Positions 18,491 to 26,612 of a stretch of 64,000 nt of DNA are shown here, piece by piece; the stretch's first letter is position 1, and every line of letters starts with the position of its first letter. The DNA comes from Sipunculus nudus (lineage: Eukaryota; Annelida; Sipuncula; Golfingiida; Sipunculidae), in assembly GCA_026874595.1 (NCBI GenBank), contig JAPPUL010000088.1:250001-314000 (forward strand), written 5' to 3'. The notes beneath the pieces are model-generated. The model did no database searches, was not told the DNA's origin, and worked only from the letters and a program-made list of their open reading frames with translations. A program made the translations under genes and the position numbers.

Positions 18491-18749
18491 ATAAGTTCTC
18501 GTAGTTTTTAAAGAAAAGATAAAGTTAATAAAGCTATAAATATGTTAAATTCAAAGTGACTATAAACGGGAATATCCCAAGCCTAAATTATATATATAAT
18601 GGACGGTAAATATAAAAAAAAAATGTAGTTTAGGATAAAAAATAGATAAAAAAATCGAAATAAAAGCTAATTGCTTAAAATTGAGTATGCTTATGTAAGA
18701 TTAGTTTTATAGAGTATAAAAAAAGATGTTAAGGAGGGAAAAGCTTGCC

Positions 18750-19193
18750 TTGAAAAAGATATTAGTAATACACGGTCCAAATTTGAATTTACTAGGTAGT
18801 CGAGAAGTAGAAATATATGGGAAGGAGAGCTTGGAAGATGTAAATGTCGAATTACGCCGGAAAGTGGAGGAGACAGGAGATTGTGAGGTTTTAATATACA
18901 GCACAAACCATGAAGGAAAGATAATAGATTTTCTTCAGATAGAGGGTAGGAGGGGCGATGGTCTTATAATTAATCCAGGAGGCTACACACACACATCGGT
19001 AGCGATAAGAGATGCAATACAAGCGCGAGAGTTAATAACAGTGGAAGTACATATATCAAATATATACAAGCGCGAAAGTTTTCGTAAAAAGTCCTACTAC
19101 CATGACATATCAGAAGGGGTGATAACTGGGTTAGGCATAAAAGGATACTACTATGCTCTAGATTATCTAATAGAGAGATTAAAAAGAGATTAA
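18750..19193 (+). CDS. aroQ: Type II 3-dehydroquinate dehydratase
   Basis: AroQ removes water from 3-dehydroquinate in the shikimate pathway. The family N-terminus KKILVIHGPNLNLLGSREVE with its catalytic tyrosine region (EIYGKESL) is present, as are STNHEGKIIDFLQ, INPGGYTHTSVAIRDA and VEVHISNIYKRESFR. The family start matches a TTG at 18750, with aaggagg 12 bases upstream. An ATG at 18726 in the same frame would add eight residues but would place the ribosome site inside the gene. The gene stop is embedded in a short direct repeat (agagattaaaa). aroB is in the same window at 46 kb, but not in the same operon. Confidence 0.93.
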   Translation: MKKILVIHGPNLNLLGSREVEIYGKESLEDVNVELRRKVEETGDCEVLIYSTNHEGKIIDFLQIEGRRGDGLIINPGGYTHTSVAIRDAIQARELITVEVHISNIYKRESFRKKSYYHDISEGVITGLGIKGYYYALDYLIERLKRD

Positions 19194-19219
19194 AAAGAGA
19201 TTAAAAAAGAGATTAAAGA
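19174..19219. repeat. Short tandem repeat over the aroQ stop codon
   Basis: Four near-identical copies of agagattaaaa run through the last codons and stop of aroQ and into the gap, with one variable A. The last coded residues (LKRD) and the stop are part of the repeat, so the exact end of the gene has probably been set by slippage. Confidence 0.8.
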
Positions 19220-19288
19220 AGAGCGATTAGATAATTTAGATAATAAGGGCTAAGAAATAAAAGGATTAATTAATTAAGGTAGAGTAGC

Positions 19289-19315
19289 TTGACAAAACTA
19301 AATCTATTATATAAG
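19289..19315 (+). promoter_or_regulatory. Possible sigma-70-type promoter for efp
   Basis: TTGACA at 19289-19294 and TATAAG at 19310-19315 are separated by 15 bases, shorter than ideal. Position between aroQ and efp supports it. Confidence 0.4.
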
Positions 19316-19425
19316 GTTAACGTAGGCTCAAGATAGAAATAAAGCCAGGCCGGAATAAAAGGCTAATAAATAAAAGGCTAATAAATAAAAAGTAAAAACT
19401 AAAAGAAAAGCTAGGGTAAAAGAAA

Positions 19426-19992
19426 GTGAGGAATGCAAATGATTTTCGAAGAGGGCAAGTATTAAGATTAGATAATAAATTATACATGGTAAATGAGCAT
19501 CAACATACAAAGCCAGGCAAAGGGGGAGCATTTGTAAAGATGCGACTTAAACAACTTGATAAAGAAGTGCAGGTAGAAAAGACCTTTCGTCCTGATGAGA
19601 AGGTGGAGGATGTATATATAAGCCGTAGGAGCTATCAATATTTGTATAAATCTGGAGGCAGTTATATATTTATGGATCTAGAGACATATGAACAAGAAGG
19701 TGTAGGGAATGAAGTATTGGGCTTGGGCGTAAATTTTTTAAAAGAGGGTTTAGAGGTTGAATGCGAAATACTAGAGGGTGAAATACTAGGAGTAATATTA
19801 CCGATGTTTGTTTATATGGAAGTAAAGAAAGCGGAAGTAGCTTTAAGGGGAGATACAGTAGGGGGGGCAACGAAGCCTGCGGAGTTAGAAACTGGTTATA
19901 GATTGCGCGTACCACTATTTATAAATGAAGGAGATATATTAAAGATAGATACAAGAAGCGGAGAATATGTATCTAGGGAAAAGGGGCAGTAG
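19426..19992 (+). CDS. efp: Elongation factor P
   Basis: EF-P relieves ribosome stalling at proline runs. The 188-residue protein has three barrel domains. The tip loop reads HTKPGKGGAFVKM with K32 at the place that is lysylated or otherwise modified in other bacteria. The C-terminal oligonucleotide-binding domain includes TKPAELETGYRLRVPLFIN and GDILKIDTRSGEYVSR. It starts at GTG (19426), preceded by a weak ribosome site. No epmA/epmB-type modification gene is visible nearby. The 161 bp after the gene is very purine-rich and holds no gene. Confidence 0.95.
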   Translation: MRNANDFRRGQVLRLDNKLYMVNEHQHTKPGKGGAFVKMRLKQLDKEVQVEKTFRPDEKVEDVYISRRSYQYLYKSGGSYIFMDLETYEQEGVGNEVLGLGVNFLKEGLEVECEILEGEILGVILPMFVYMEVKKAEVALRGDTVGGATKPAELETGYRLRVPLFINEGDILKIDTRSGEYVSREKGQ

Positions 19993-20153
19993 GGAGTGTA
20001 GGAGGTGTAGGAGGTGTAGGGAGAGGGGAAGGATAAAGGGAGGGATAGTGGGCAAGTAATAGATGGGCAAGTAAATGGTAAGAGGTCTATAAGGGGGATA
20101 AGAGAAGGCTAGGAGAGGGATATTATATGTAAGAGGACTATTATTAATAGATT

Positions 20154-20600
20154 ATGGAAACAAAATTACTTGATAACATATTGAAAGCATTTATAGGAAC
20201 GAGAGCGGAGTATATGAAGATAAGCGAAGATGGATTAAAGCTTGAGGTAAGAAAGCGACGCGGAACGGTAGATAAGTATGGTGCTCAGGGGCAGGCGACA
20301 AGTTTTAATAAGGAGATGGTTAAGCCGGTTAAGAAGCAAAAAGGAGAAGATAAGAAAACTTTTCATGATGTTAAATCGGAATATGTAGGCTTTGTCCAAA
20401 GGCGGGAATCGGGGCAAGCTATAACTATAGTAAAACTTCGTGAGGTAGTAGAGAAGGGTCAGCTACTAGCCTATGTAAACTCTATGAATATAAGATATGA
20501 AGTATTATCAGATATAAAAGGGAAGATAGTTGAGGTATTGGTAGAGGACATGCAGGCAGTAGAATATAGCCAACCCTTGTTTCGGTTAAAGCCGGTTTAA
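20154..20600 (+). CDS. AccB-like biotin carboxyl carrier homologue lacking the biotin-accepting lysine
   Basis: The 148-residue protein has the size and layout of AccB: an N-terminal helix, a charged linker (about 40-75) and a C-terminal biotinyl/lipoyl barrel. The barrel reads KLREVVEKGQLLAYVNSMNI followed by KGKIVEVLVEDMQAVEYSQ. The universal E-A-M-K-M hairpin, whose lysine carries biotin, is N-S-M-N-I, with Asn112 (AAT, 20487-20489) in the lysine position. It therefore cannot be biotinylated there. It sits 97 bp upstream of accC on the same strand, the normal accB place. It could be a regulator or scaffold of acetyl-CoA carboxylase, as plant BADC proteins are, with the working carrier elsewhere. 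The start ATG has only a weak ribosome site. Confidence 0.75.
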   Translation: METKLLDNILKAFIGTRAEYMKISEDGLKLEVRKRRGTVDKYGAQGQATSFNKEMVKPVKKQKGEDKKTFHDVKSEYVGFVQRRESGQAITIVKLREVVEKGQLLAYVNSMNIRYEVLSDIKGKIVEVLVEDMQAVEYSQPLFRLKPV

Positions 20601-20697
20601 AAGAAAGGCGATGTAAAAAAGTAGTAGACTAAAAGGCGCCCAAACGAGATTACAAAAATCTAAAGACAAAAACAAAGGATAGATAAGGGATGACAAG

Positions 20698-22050
20698 ATG
20701 ATAAAGAAAGTGTTAGTAGCAAATCGAGGAGAGATAGCGCTTCGGGTGATAAGAGCCTGTCGAGAACTAGGCATTCAGACGGTAGCAGTGCACTCAACGG
20801 CAGATGAGTTTTCATTACACCGTCGTTTTGCAGATGAGGATGTATGCATAGGCCCCTCAGACGGCCGACAATCATACTTACACATACCAAGTATAATAAG
20901 CGCATGTGAGGTAAGTGGAGCAGATGCAATACATCCTGGTTATGGTTTTCTATCAGAAAACAGCAAGTTTTCACAAATATGCAAAGACAATGACATTTTA
21001 TTTATAGGTCCCTCCTCCTGGGTGATAGAAAACATGGGAGATAAAGTTCGGGCAAGGCGTATAATGGACAAAGCGGGTGTGCCAATAATTCCAGGTTCAA
21101 ACGTAGTTGAAAATATAAGCGAAGCTAAAAAGGTAGTAAAAGAAATAAGGTATCCGGTTATAATAAAAGCGTCAGCAGGTGGAGGAGGTAAGGGCATGCG
21201 CGTGGTACGAGTACCCTCAGAGCTTGAAAATGCTTTTAATCTAGCCCGCAGCGAAGCAGAGAAGTCATTTAACAATCCGGATGTATACATAGAGAAATAT
21301 TTTGAAGATGCGCATCATATAGAAGTACAGCTTTTATCAGATAAGCATAACAATATAATACATTTATGGGAAAGAGACTGTTCAATACAAAGGCGACATC
21401 AAAAGATGATAGAAGAGGCGCCATCGCAGTTGCTAAATAACAAAATGAGGAAGCGAATAAGCGAGGCGGCAATAAAAGGAGCAAAAGCAGTAGATTATGT
21501 AGGGGTGGGAACGATTGAATTTTTAGTAGACGATAAGCTAAACTTTTATTTTGTAGAGATGAATACAAGGATACAAGTAGAACATCCTATAACAGAGGAG
21601 ATAACGCGTGTAGATTTATTAAAGGAGCAAATAAAAGCGCATATTGGACAAAAGCTTACTTACAAACAAAGCGAGATAATAATAAACGGCCACGCAATAG
21701 AGTGTAGAATAAACGCAGAAGATCCTTATAATAATTTCATGCCATCAGTAGGCAAAATAAAGTCTTATAATGTACCTGGAGGTTTTGGAGTTAGAGTAGA
21801 CAGTCATGCCTATACAGAATATGATATTCCGCCTTACTATGACTCACTGCTTGGCAAGTTAATAGTCTGGGGGCGGGACAGGAGCGAAGCAATAAGCCGT
21901 ATGAGTCGTTGTCTTGATGAGTTCATAGTGGAGGGGGTTGAAACGACGATACCATTTCACAGAGCAGTAATGCGAAGCAAACCGTTTGTCGAGGGGAGTT
22001 ATAATACAAATTTTGTAAATAATGTTGTAATAAACTTGGAAACTAAATAA
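20698..22050 (+). CDS. accC: Biotin carboxylase subunit of acetyl-CoA carboxylase
   Basis: AccC carboxylates biotin on the carrier protein using ATP and bicarbonate. The 450-residue length is typical. The N-terminal fold begins KKVLVANRGEIALRVIRACR. The ATP-grasp glycine loop is KASAGGGGKGMRVV (about 159-172). Active-site motifs ERDCSIQRRHQKMIEEAPS and EMNTRIQVEHPITEE are intact, and RINAEDP is present in the C-terminal domain. It follows the AccB-like gene and precedes an HDAC-fold gene by 42 bp, so the three may be one operon. Other biotin-dependent carboxylases could also use it. Confidence 0.95.
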   Translation: MIKKVLVANRGEIALRVIRACRELGIQTVAVHSTADEFSLHRRFADEDVCIGPSDGRQSYLHIPSIISACEVSGADAIHPGYGFLSENSKFSQICKDNDILFIGPSSWVIENMGDKVRARRIMDKAGVPIIPGSNVVENISEAKKVVKEIRYPVIIKASAGGGGKGMRVVRVPSELENAFNLARSEAEKSFNNPDVYIEKYFEDAHHIEVQLLSDKHNNIIHLWERDCSIQRRHQKMIEEAPSQLLNNKMRKRISEAAIKGAKAVDYVGVGTIEFLVDDKLNFYFVEMNTRIQVEHPITEEITRVDLLKEQIKAHIGQKLTYKQSEIIINGHAIECRINAEDPYNNFMPSVGKIKSYNVPGGFGVRVDSHAYTEYDIPPYYDSLLGKLIVWGRDRSEAISRMSRCLDEFIVEGVETTIPFHRAVMRSKPFVEGSYNTNFVNNVVINLETK

Positions 22051-22092
22051 ACTATAAGCGGAAGTAAGCAAGCAAGTAAATGGAGAGAGTTA

Positions 22093-23043
22093 ATGAGTAA
22101 AAAAGTAGGCTATGTAAGTCATCCAATATATCTTGAACATGACACAGGGCGGCATCCAGAACGCAGTGAACGGCTTGTAGCAATAGACAGGAAACTAAAA
22201 AGAGCAGGAGTGCTTGAAAAGCTTGTAAGTATAAAAGCCTACGCGGCGGGGCAAGAGGCAATAGAATTAGTACATAAGAAAGAGCATATAAAAAGAGTTA
22301 AGCTTGCAAGCGAAGGAGGAGATAATACTTTGGGTACACCTGATTGTGTTATGAGTAACAAGACATACGAGGTGTCGCTTTGGTCGGCGGGAGGAGTACT
22401 TGCAGCAATAGACGAAGTAATTTCATCTAGCGAGATATCACAAGTATTTTGTGCAGTACGTCCCCCTGGACATCATGCAGAAGAAGGTCTTGCAATGGGC
22501 TTTTGTTTTTTTAATAATATAGCAATAGGGGCAAGATATTTAAAAAAGAAGTATAAGGTAGATAAAATATTTATATTAGATTGGGACGTACATCATGGTA
22601 ATGGGACACAACATATCTTCGAAGAAGATGAAAGTATATATTATGCAAGTATCCATGAAGATCCAAGGTATTGCTATCCGGGCACAGGGTATGCGCAAGA
22701 GGATGGTATAGGTGCTGGTAGGGGCTACACATTAAATTGTCCGATGCTTCCGATGAGTAAAGAGAGAGACTACCTAGAAGAGTATAAATCAAAGATATTA
22801 CCGGCAATAGAAGGATTCAAGCCTGATATAATATTAGTATCGGCAGGATTTGATGCACATAAGGATGATCCGCTAGCAAATCTTAATTTAACAGAAGAGG
22901 GGTATAAAGAGCTAACGGAAGGGCTTTTAGAGGTATCGCAAGCAGTTTGTGCAGGACGAATAGTATCGGTTTTGGAGGGAGGATATAATTTACTGGCGTT
23001 AGGAAATAGCATATCCGAGCATATAAAAGTACTTATGAAGTGA
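22093..23043 (+). CDS. Histone deacetylase-fold deacylase (AcuC/acetylpolyamine amidohydrolase type)
   Basis: The 316-residue protein has the zinc-dependent deacetylase motifs. These are RPPGHHAEEGLAMGFCFFNN with the charge-relay histidine pair, ILDWDVHHGNGTQHIF with zinc-binding D and H, and SAGFDAHKDDPLANLNLT with the second zinc aspartate. VLEGGYNL supplies the family glycine-tyrosine loop. In bacteria such enzymes deacetylate acetyl-CoA synthetase, polyamines or other small molecules. The substrate here is unknown. Its position after accC hints at acetyl metabolism, but that is weak evidence. Confidence 0.9.
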   Translation: MSKKVGYVSHPIYLEHDTGRHPERSERLVAIDRKLKRAGVLEKLVSIKAYAAGQEAIELVHKKEHIKRVKLASEGGDNTLGTPDCVMSNKTYEVSLWSAGGVLAAIDEVISSSEISQVFCAVRPPGHHAEEGLAMGFCFFNNIAIGARYLKKKYKVDKIFILDWDVHHGNGTQHIFEEDESIYYASIHEDPRYCYPGTGYAQEDGIGAGRGYTLNCPMLPMSKERDYLEEYKSKILPAIEGFKPDIILVSAGFDAHKDDPLANLNLTEEGYKELTEGLLEVSQAVCAGRIVSVLEGGYNLLALGNSISEHIKVLMK

Positions 23044-23298
23044 GATGGTATTAAAAAAAATAATAATAAATAAAGACAATGTCGATTAAGATAAAAGAGT
23101 AAGCGATCTATATATGATAGAGCTTATAAAATAAATAAAGGCTTTATGTGATTATATCTTGCTTATTAGTGTATGGGAAAAAAAGGCATATGATTTAGTA
23201 TAAATCATGGTTATAATGATCTAGAAGATTGACGTAAAAGAGTTTTGGAAAAAAGATAGTGATAAAAATCTAATAGAAAAAAGACAAGGGAAAGGCAA

Positions 23299-24165
23299 AT
23301 GAAAGGATTAAAAGTGCTTATAAAGATATGGTTATTGATGTTACCAGTTTTATTATATTCGCAAGGAAGCCAAGAGCAAGTAGACAGGCTTATGGGGGAG
23401 GATGAGTTAGAAACAAAATATTATAAAACGTTCATAGAGAATTTTTACAAAGAAGATGAGTTATTAAGCGAGATAGACCCAGAAACTAACAGAAGTTTTT
23501 ATATAGTGAAGTATAATAAGCAAGGGAAATTACATAGCGTTGCCTACTATACGGTAGAGGGGGAGGTAGTGGGCAGAAGGCGTGTAAAGCAGACACAAAA
23601 TGTAAATAAAGACAAGCTAGCATATTATTCAATAAACTATAGATATAATGAACAAAGCCAGATAGTAAAGAAAGAGTTTAAAGATGAAAATAATAAACTA
23701 TTATCCTATTACAAATACATATGGGATGAAAGAGCAGGGAAGGTAAGAAAACTTGAGAAATGGATAAAGACAAAATTTCTAGGTAAGATGCAAATGAACA
23801 GTGTAAATAGATACAAGTGGGAGGGAGATAATATAAAAGTGTTTACCTACTATGAAAATTACGTACCGATAGAGCGGTTTCACTTTAGCCGCAATCCGAA
23901 TACAGGAGAGAATCAGGAGGAGATATATCTAATAGGAAATAATAAGATATCCCTTTTCGTACTAACAAGGTATGAAAGGTTCAATCCGGAGAAGAAGAAC
24001 GAGCGAACATTTTATGTAGAATACGAAAAGATAGAAGACAAGGTATACACAAGGAAATATAATCATGATAGAGTACTTATAGAAGAATCCCCCCCCATAG
24101 ACACCTCAAACAGCGAAAGTGTGCAGGCAGGAGGAAGAGATAATAAAAGAGCAGGTGGAAATTAA
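23299..24165 (+). CDS. Predicted periplasmic protein of unknown function
   Basis: The 288-residue protein has an N-terminal signal-like stretch (basic, then hydrophobic 7-20, ending LLYSQGS). After it come repeated short beta-strand-like segments with tyrosines and charged residues (YIVKYNKQGKLHSVAYY, YSINYRYNEQSQIVKKEF). This rhythm resembles MORN-like or toxin-antidote-type beta repeats seen in exported proteins, but I do not recognise a family. The C-terminal 25 residues are polar and probably disordered. The ribosome site is aagggaaagg before the ATG. The 256 bp gap before it has no gene I can see. Confidence 0.65.
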   Translation: MKGLKVLIKIWLLMLPVLLYSQGSQEQVDRLMGEDELETKYYKTFIENFYKEDELLSEIDPETNRSFYIVKYNKQGKLHSVAYYTVEGEVVGRRRVKQTQNVNKDKLAYYSINYRYNEQSQIVKKEFKDENNKLLSYYKYIWDERAGKVRKLEKWIKTKFLGKMQMNSVNRYKWEGDNIKVFTYYENYVPIERFHFSRNPNTGENQEEIYLIGNNKISLFVLTRYERFNPEKKNERTFYVEYEKIEDKVYTRKYNHDRVLIEESPPIDTSNSESVQAGGRDNKRAGGN

Positions 24166-24293
24166 AAGAATAGAAATCAGTAAGAATAGAGATATGGTGT
24201 TAAAAATATGGTGTTAAAAGAATAGCAGCAAAAGGAAGCAAAAGGAAGCAAAAGATAGAAGTTTATGTATTTGAAGAAATGAAGGAATAAAAC

Positions 24294-24464
24294 TTAACGT
24301 TTAGAGACTTTTTTGCCTGTTGCACTTTCAAAACAATCCTTACAAAAGTCTTGTAATTTGCCAACGTCGTCTCTAATGCAGCTTGCAATTTCTTTAGTCT
24401 CTCCACACTGTGAACAAATACTCATATAAGCTTCTTTTTTCTTAGCACTAATATAGCTAGCCAT
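24294..24464 (-). CDS. 56-residue zinc-ribbon protein
   Basis: This small gene starts at the ATG at 24462-24464, preceded by a near-perfect ribosome site (aaggagg, nine bases before) and a consensus promoter. It encodes MASYISAKKKEAYMSICSQC and onward, with two CxxC pairs: CSQC (17-20) and CKDC (41-44). They are 20 residues apart and would bind one zinc. The rest is basic at both ends, with a KKVSKR tail. I do not recognise a named family. Size, basic ends and zinc ribbon would fit a ribosome- or nucleic-acid-associated role, but that is only inference. It fills most of the 526 bp between two + strand genes. Confidence 0.8.
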   Translation of the reverse strand: MASYISAKKKEAYMSICSQCGETKEIASCIRDDVGKLQDFCKDCFESATGKKVSKR

Positions 24465-24540
24465 TAAAACGTATCCTCCTTCAAAAAGCGTATAGGCAAG
24501 ACATACAAAGAAAAAAACTAATGTGTAAACTAATGCATAA

Positions 24541-24569
24541 AGTTTAATAAAAAATGTATGTTATGTCAA
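24541..24569 (-). promoter_or_regulatory. Sigma-70-type promoter for the 56-residue zinc-ribbon gene
   Basis: On the minus strand TTGACA (24569-24564) and TAAACT (24546-24541) are 17 bases apart, about 77 bases upstream of the start codon. No other gene lies between. Confidence 0.6.
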
Positions 24570-24690
24570 ATAGAGGAGTTTTTTTTATTAAAAATTAGAA
24601 TAATATAGGCTTATAAAAGGATATAAATAAATATATTTTTATGATAATGTGAAATTGCAAATAAAAAGCAAATGATTGGTTTAATATGAC

Positions 24691-26082
24691 ATGAAAAAAG
24701 AGAGAATGTACCTAACATTAATGTTAAGTCTGTTTGGCATAATGTTTTTTGGAGGTTATTGTAGCTATCTAGGGCTTAGGAGTTATAATGGGATTGAGTA
24801 TTCGAAATATCTTAGATTATATAAAGAAGCCTATAGAGTAATATTAGAAAACACAGTAGATGCAGGAGTCAGTCGAAATAAGCTATTTGAAGGAGGATAT
24901 AGGGGAGTATTTGCATCACTTTGGGACCAACATACAGCTTACCTAGACGTTGACACCTATAAATTATTTAATGAAAGCCTAGACGGAGGCTATGGTGGGG
25001 TGGGGATAGTATTTAGCAAGATAGATAATAGCATACGAGTTTTGTATACAAAAAAGAACTCTCCGGCTAAGAAAGCAGGGATACGTTCACATGATATAAT
25101 AGTAAAGATAGATAACAAGCCGACTATAGGACTTAGTGAACTTGAGTTTACGAAATTGGTAAGGGGAGCAAAAGGCACAAAAGTTAAGATAGTAGTAAAA
25201 AGAGCAGAGAAGACAAAAGAGTTTGAAATAAAAAGAGAAGATATAGAGGAGAAAATAATAGAAGATGAGTTAGTTGGAGAAGGCATATATTATATAAAGC
25301 TAAAGCAGTTTGGTCGTAATACGGCTTCCGAGCTAGGAAAACTTTTGTTAAGCCTTAAGAAGCGAAAGATAGAAGGACTTATAATTGATCTACGGGGGAA
25401 TGGAGGGGGGACATTACTATCGGGTCTGCATATGACGAGTTATTTCCTTAGGGGCGGGAGTGTGATATTTCATATGATAACAAGTAATGGTATTGAAAAG
25501 ATATATACAACAAGAGAGGGTATATTTAGGAAAGAACCTATAGTTATGCTATCAGATGGATTGACAGCGTCAGCATCAGAGATATTTATAGGAGCGCTAC
25601 AAGATAATGAACGTGGTATTTTGGTGGGGATGAATACATATGGCAAGGGGTCGATACAAGGTTTTAGGAGTTTTGAAGCTATAAAGGGGCGAGGAGCAAA
25701 GCTTACCTACGCGCGATGGTACACACCATCAGGGCAAGACGTAAATAATATAGGGCTGGCCCCGGATATAAAAGTAGAGGAAGAAAAGCCTAGTATAGAG
25801 ACAAGATATAATCTTAAAAAACTATATAAGAGCAAATTAGTGTATGAATATGTTAAAGATAATGTTAATGTAAAGCATCTTAGTCAGGAGCGAATAAATG
25901 GCTTTATAAAGCTTGTTAGAAGGCGTGGATATATTTTAGCTGATAAGGATATAATAAGAGCGTTAAAGCGTGAATTTTATATGTATAAGGAAGAGATTGT
26001 GTTGGACATGGAATATGACAGGGTGCTTAAAGAAGGATATACTAACTTGCTGAAAAAGGTTTTAGAGGGGCGGAAAAAGTAG
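24691..26082 (+). CDS. S41 family C-terminal processing peptidase
   Basis: The 463-residue protein has an N-terminal membrane segment (about 8-27), then a PDZ domain at about 95-175 (GGVGIVFSKIDNSIRVLYTK, SPAKKAGIRSHDIIVKID). The S41 protease core follows. RGNGGGTLLSG is the oxyanion and substrate loop. The serine lies in GLTASASEIFIGALQDN (residues 290-306), and the general-base lysine is K319 in GMNTYGKGSIQ. It should cleave proteins near their C-termini in the periplasm, like CtpA/Prc. The last 110 residues are charged and helical. Its stop codon overlaps the first unit of a 181 bp tandem repeat. Confidence 0.9.
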   Translation: MKKERMYLTLMLSLFGIMFFGGYCSYLGLRSYNGIEYSKYLRLYKEAYRVILENTVDAGVSRNKLFEGGYRGVFASLWDQHTAYLDVDTYKLFNESLDGGYGGVGIVFSKIDNSIRVLYTKKNSPAKKAGIRSHDIIVKIDNKPTIGLSELEFTKLVRGAKGTKVKIVVKRAEKTKEFEIKREDIEEKIIEDELVGEGIYYIKLKQFGRNTASELGKLLLSLKKRKIEGLIIDLRGNGGGTLLSGLHMTSYFLRGGSVIFHMITSNGIEKIYTTREGIFRKEPIVMLSDGLTASASEIFIGALQDNERGILVGMNTYGKGSIQGFRSFEAIKGRGAKLTYARWYTPSGQDVNNIGLAPDIKVEEEKPSIETRYNLKKLYKSKLVYEYVKDNVNVKHLSQERINGFIKLVRRRGYILADKDIIRALKREFYMYKEEIVLDMEYDRVLKEGYTNLLKKVLEGRKK

Positions 26083-26612
26083 TTTTGTAGGGGCGGGATT
26101 ATATGTTAAACTCTTTGTAGAAAGGGTTTAATGGCTAAGGAGAAGGTATCAATATCTTGTAAGATGTTATAGATATGAAAAGAGGCACGAATGGCATTAC
26201 CTCTAATAGATACGATAATATTTTGTTTTCTTAAACTGTCTTTAACTTTGTAGAGGAGAGTAGTTTTGTAGGGGCGAGGCTATATGTTAAACTCTTTGTA
26301 GAAAGGGTTTAATGGCTAAGGAGAAGGTATCAATATCTTGTAAGATGTTATAGATATGAAAAGAGGCACGAATGGCATTACCTCTAATAGATACGATAAT
26401 ATTTTGTTTTCTTAAACTGTCTTTAACTTTGTAGAGGAGAGTAGTTTTGTAGGGGCGAGGCTATATGTTAAACTCTTTGTAGAAAGGGTTTAATGGCTAA
26501 GGAGAAGGTATCAATATCTTGTAAGATGTTATAGATATGAAAAGAGGCACGAATGGCATTACCTCTAATAGATACGATAATATTTTGTTTTCTTAAACTA
26601 TCTTTAACTTTG
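26079..26612. repeat. Tandem repeat, 181 bp period, copying the 3' end of the aminotransferase gene
   Basis: Two full 181 bp units start at 26081 and 26262. A third partial one starts at 26443 and runs into the genuine 3' end of the class V aminotransferase gene. Unit boundaries carry agttttgtaggggcg and tttgtagaggagag. Units one and two share GACAGT where the gene has GATAGT (minus-strand reading). Units two and three share ggcgaggctat where unit one has ggcgggattat. The period is not a multiple of three. The first unit touches the protease stop, so the whole gap is made of repeat. The extra copies hold no start codon or useful reading frame. Confidence 0.9.

Noticed and set aside
26081-26612. 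CRISPR-like array
   Set aside because: The units are 181 bp direct copies of a gene end with no spacers of unique sequence.
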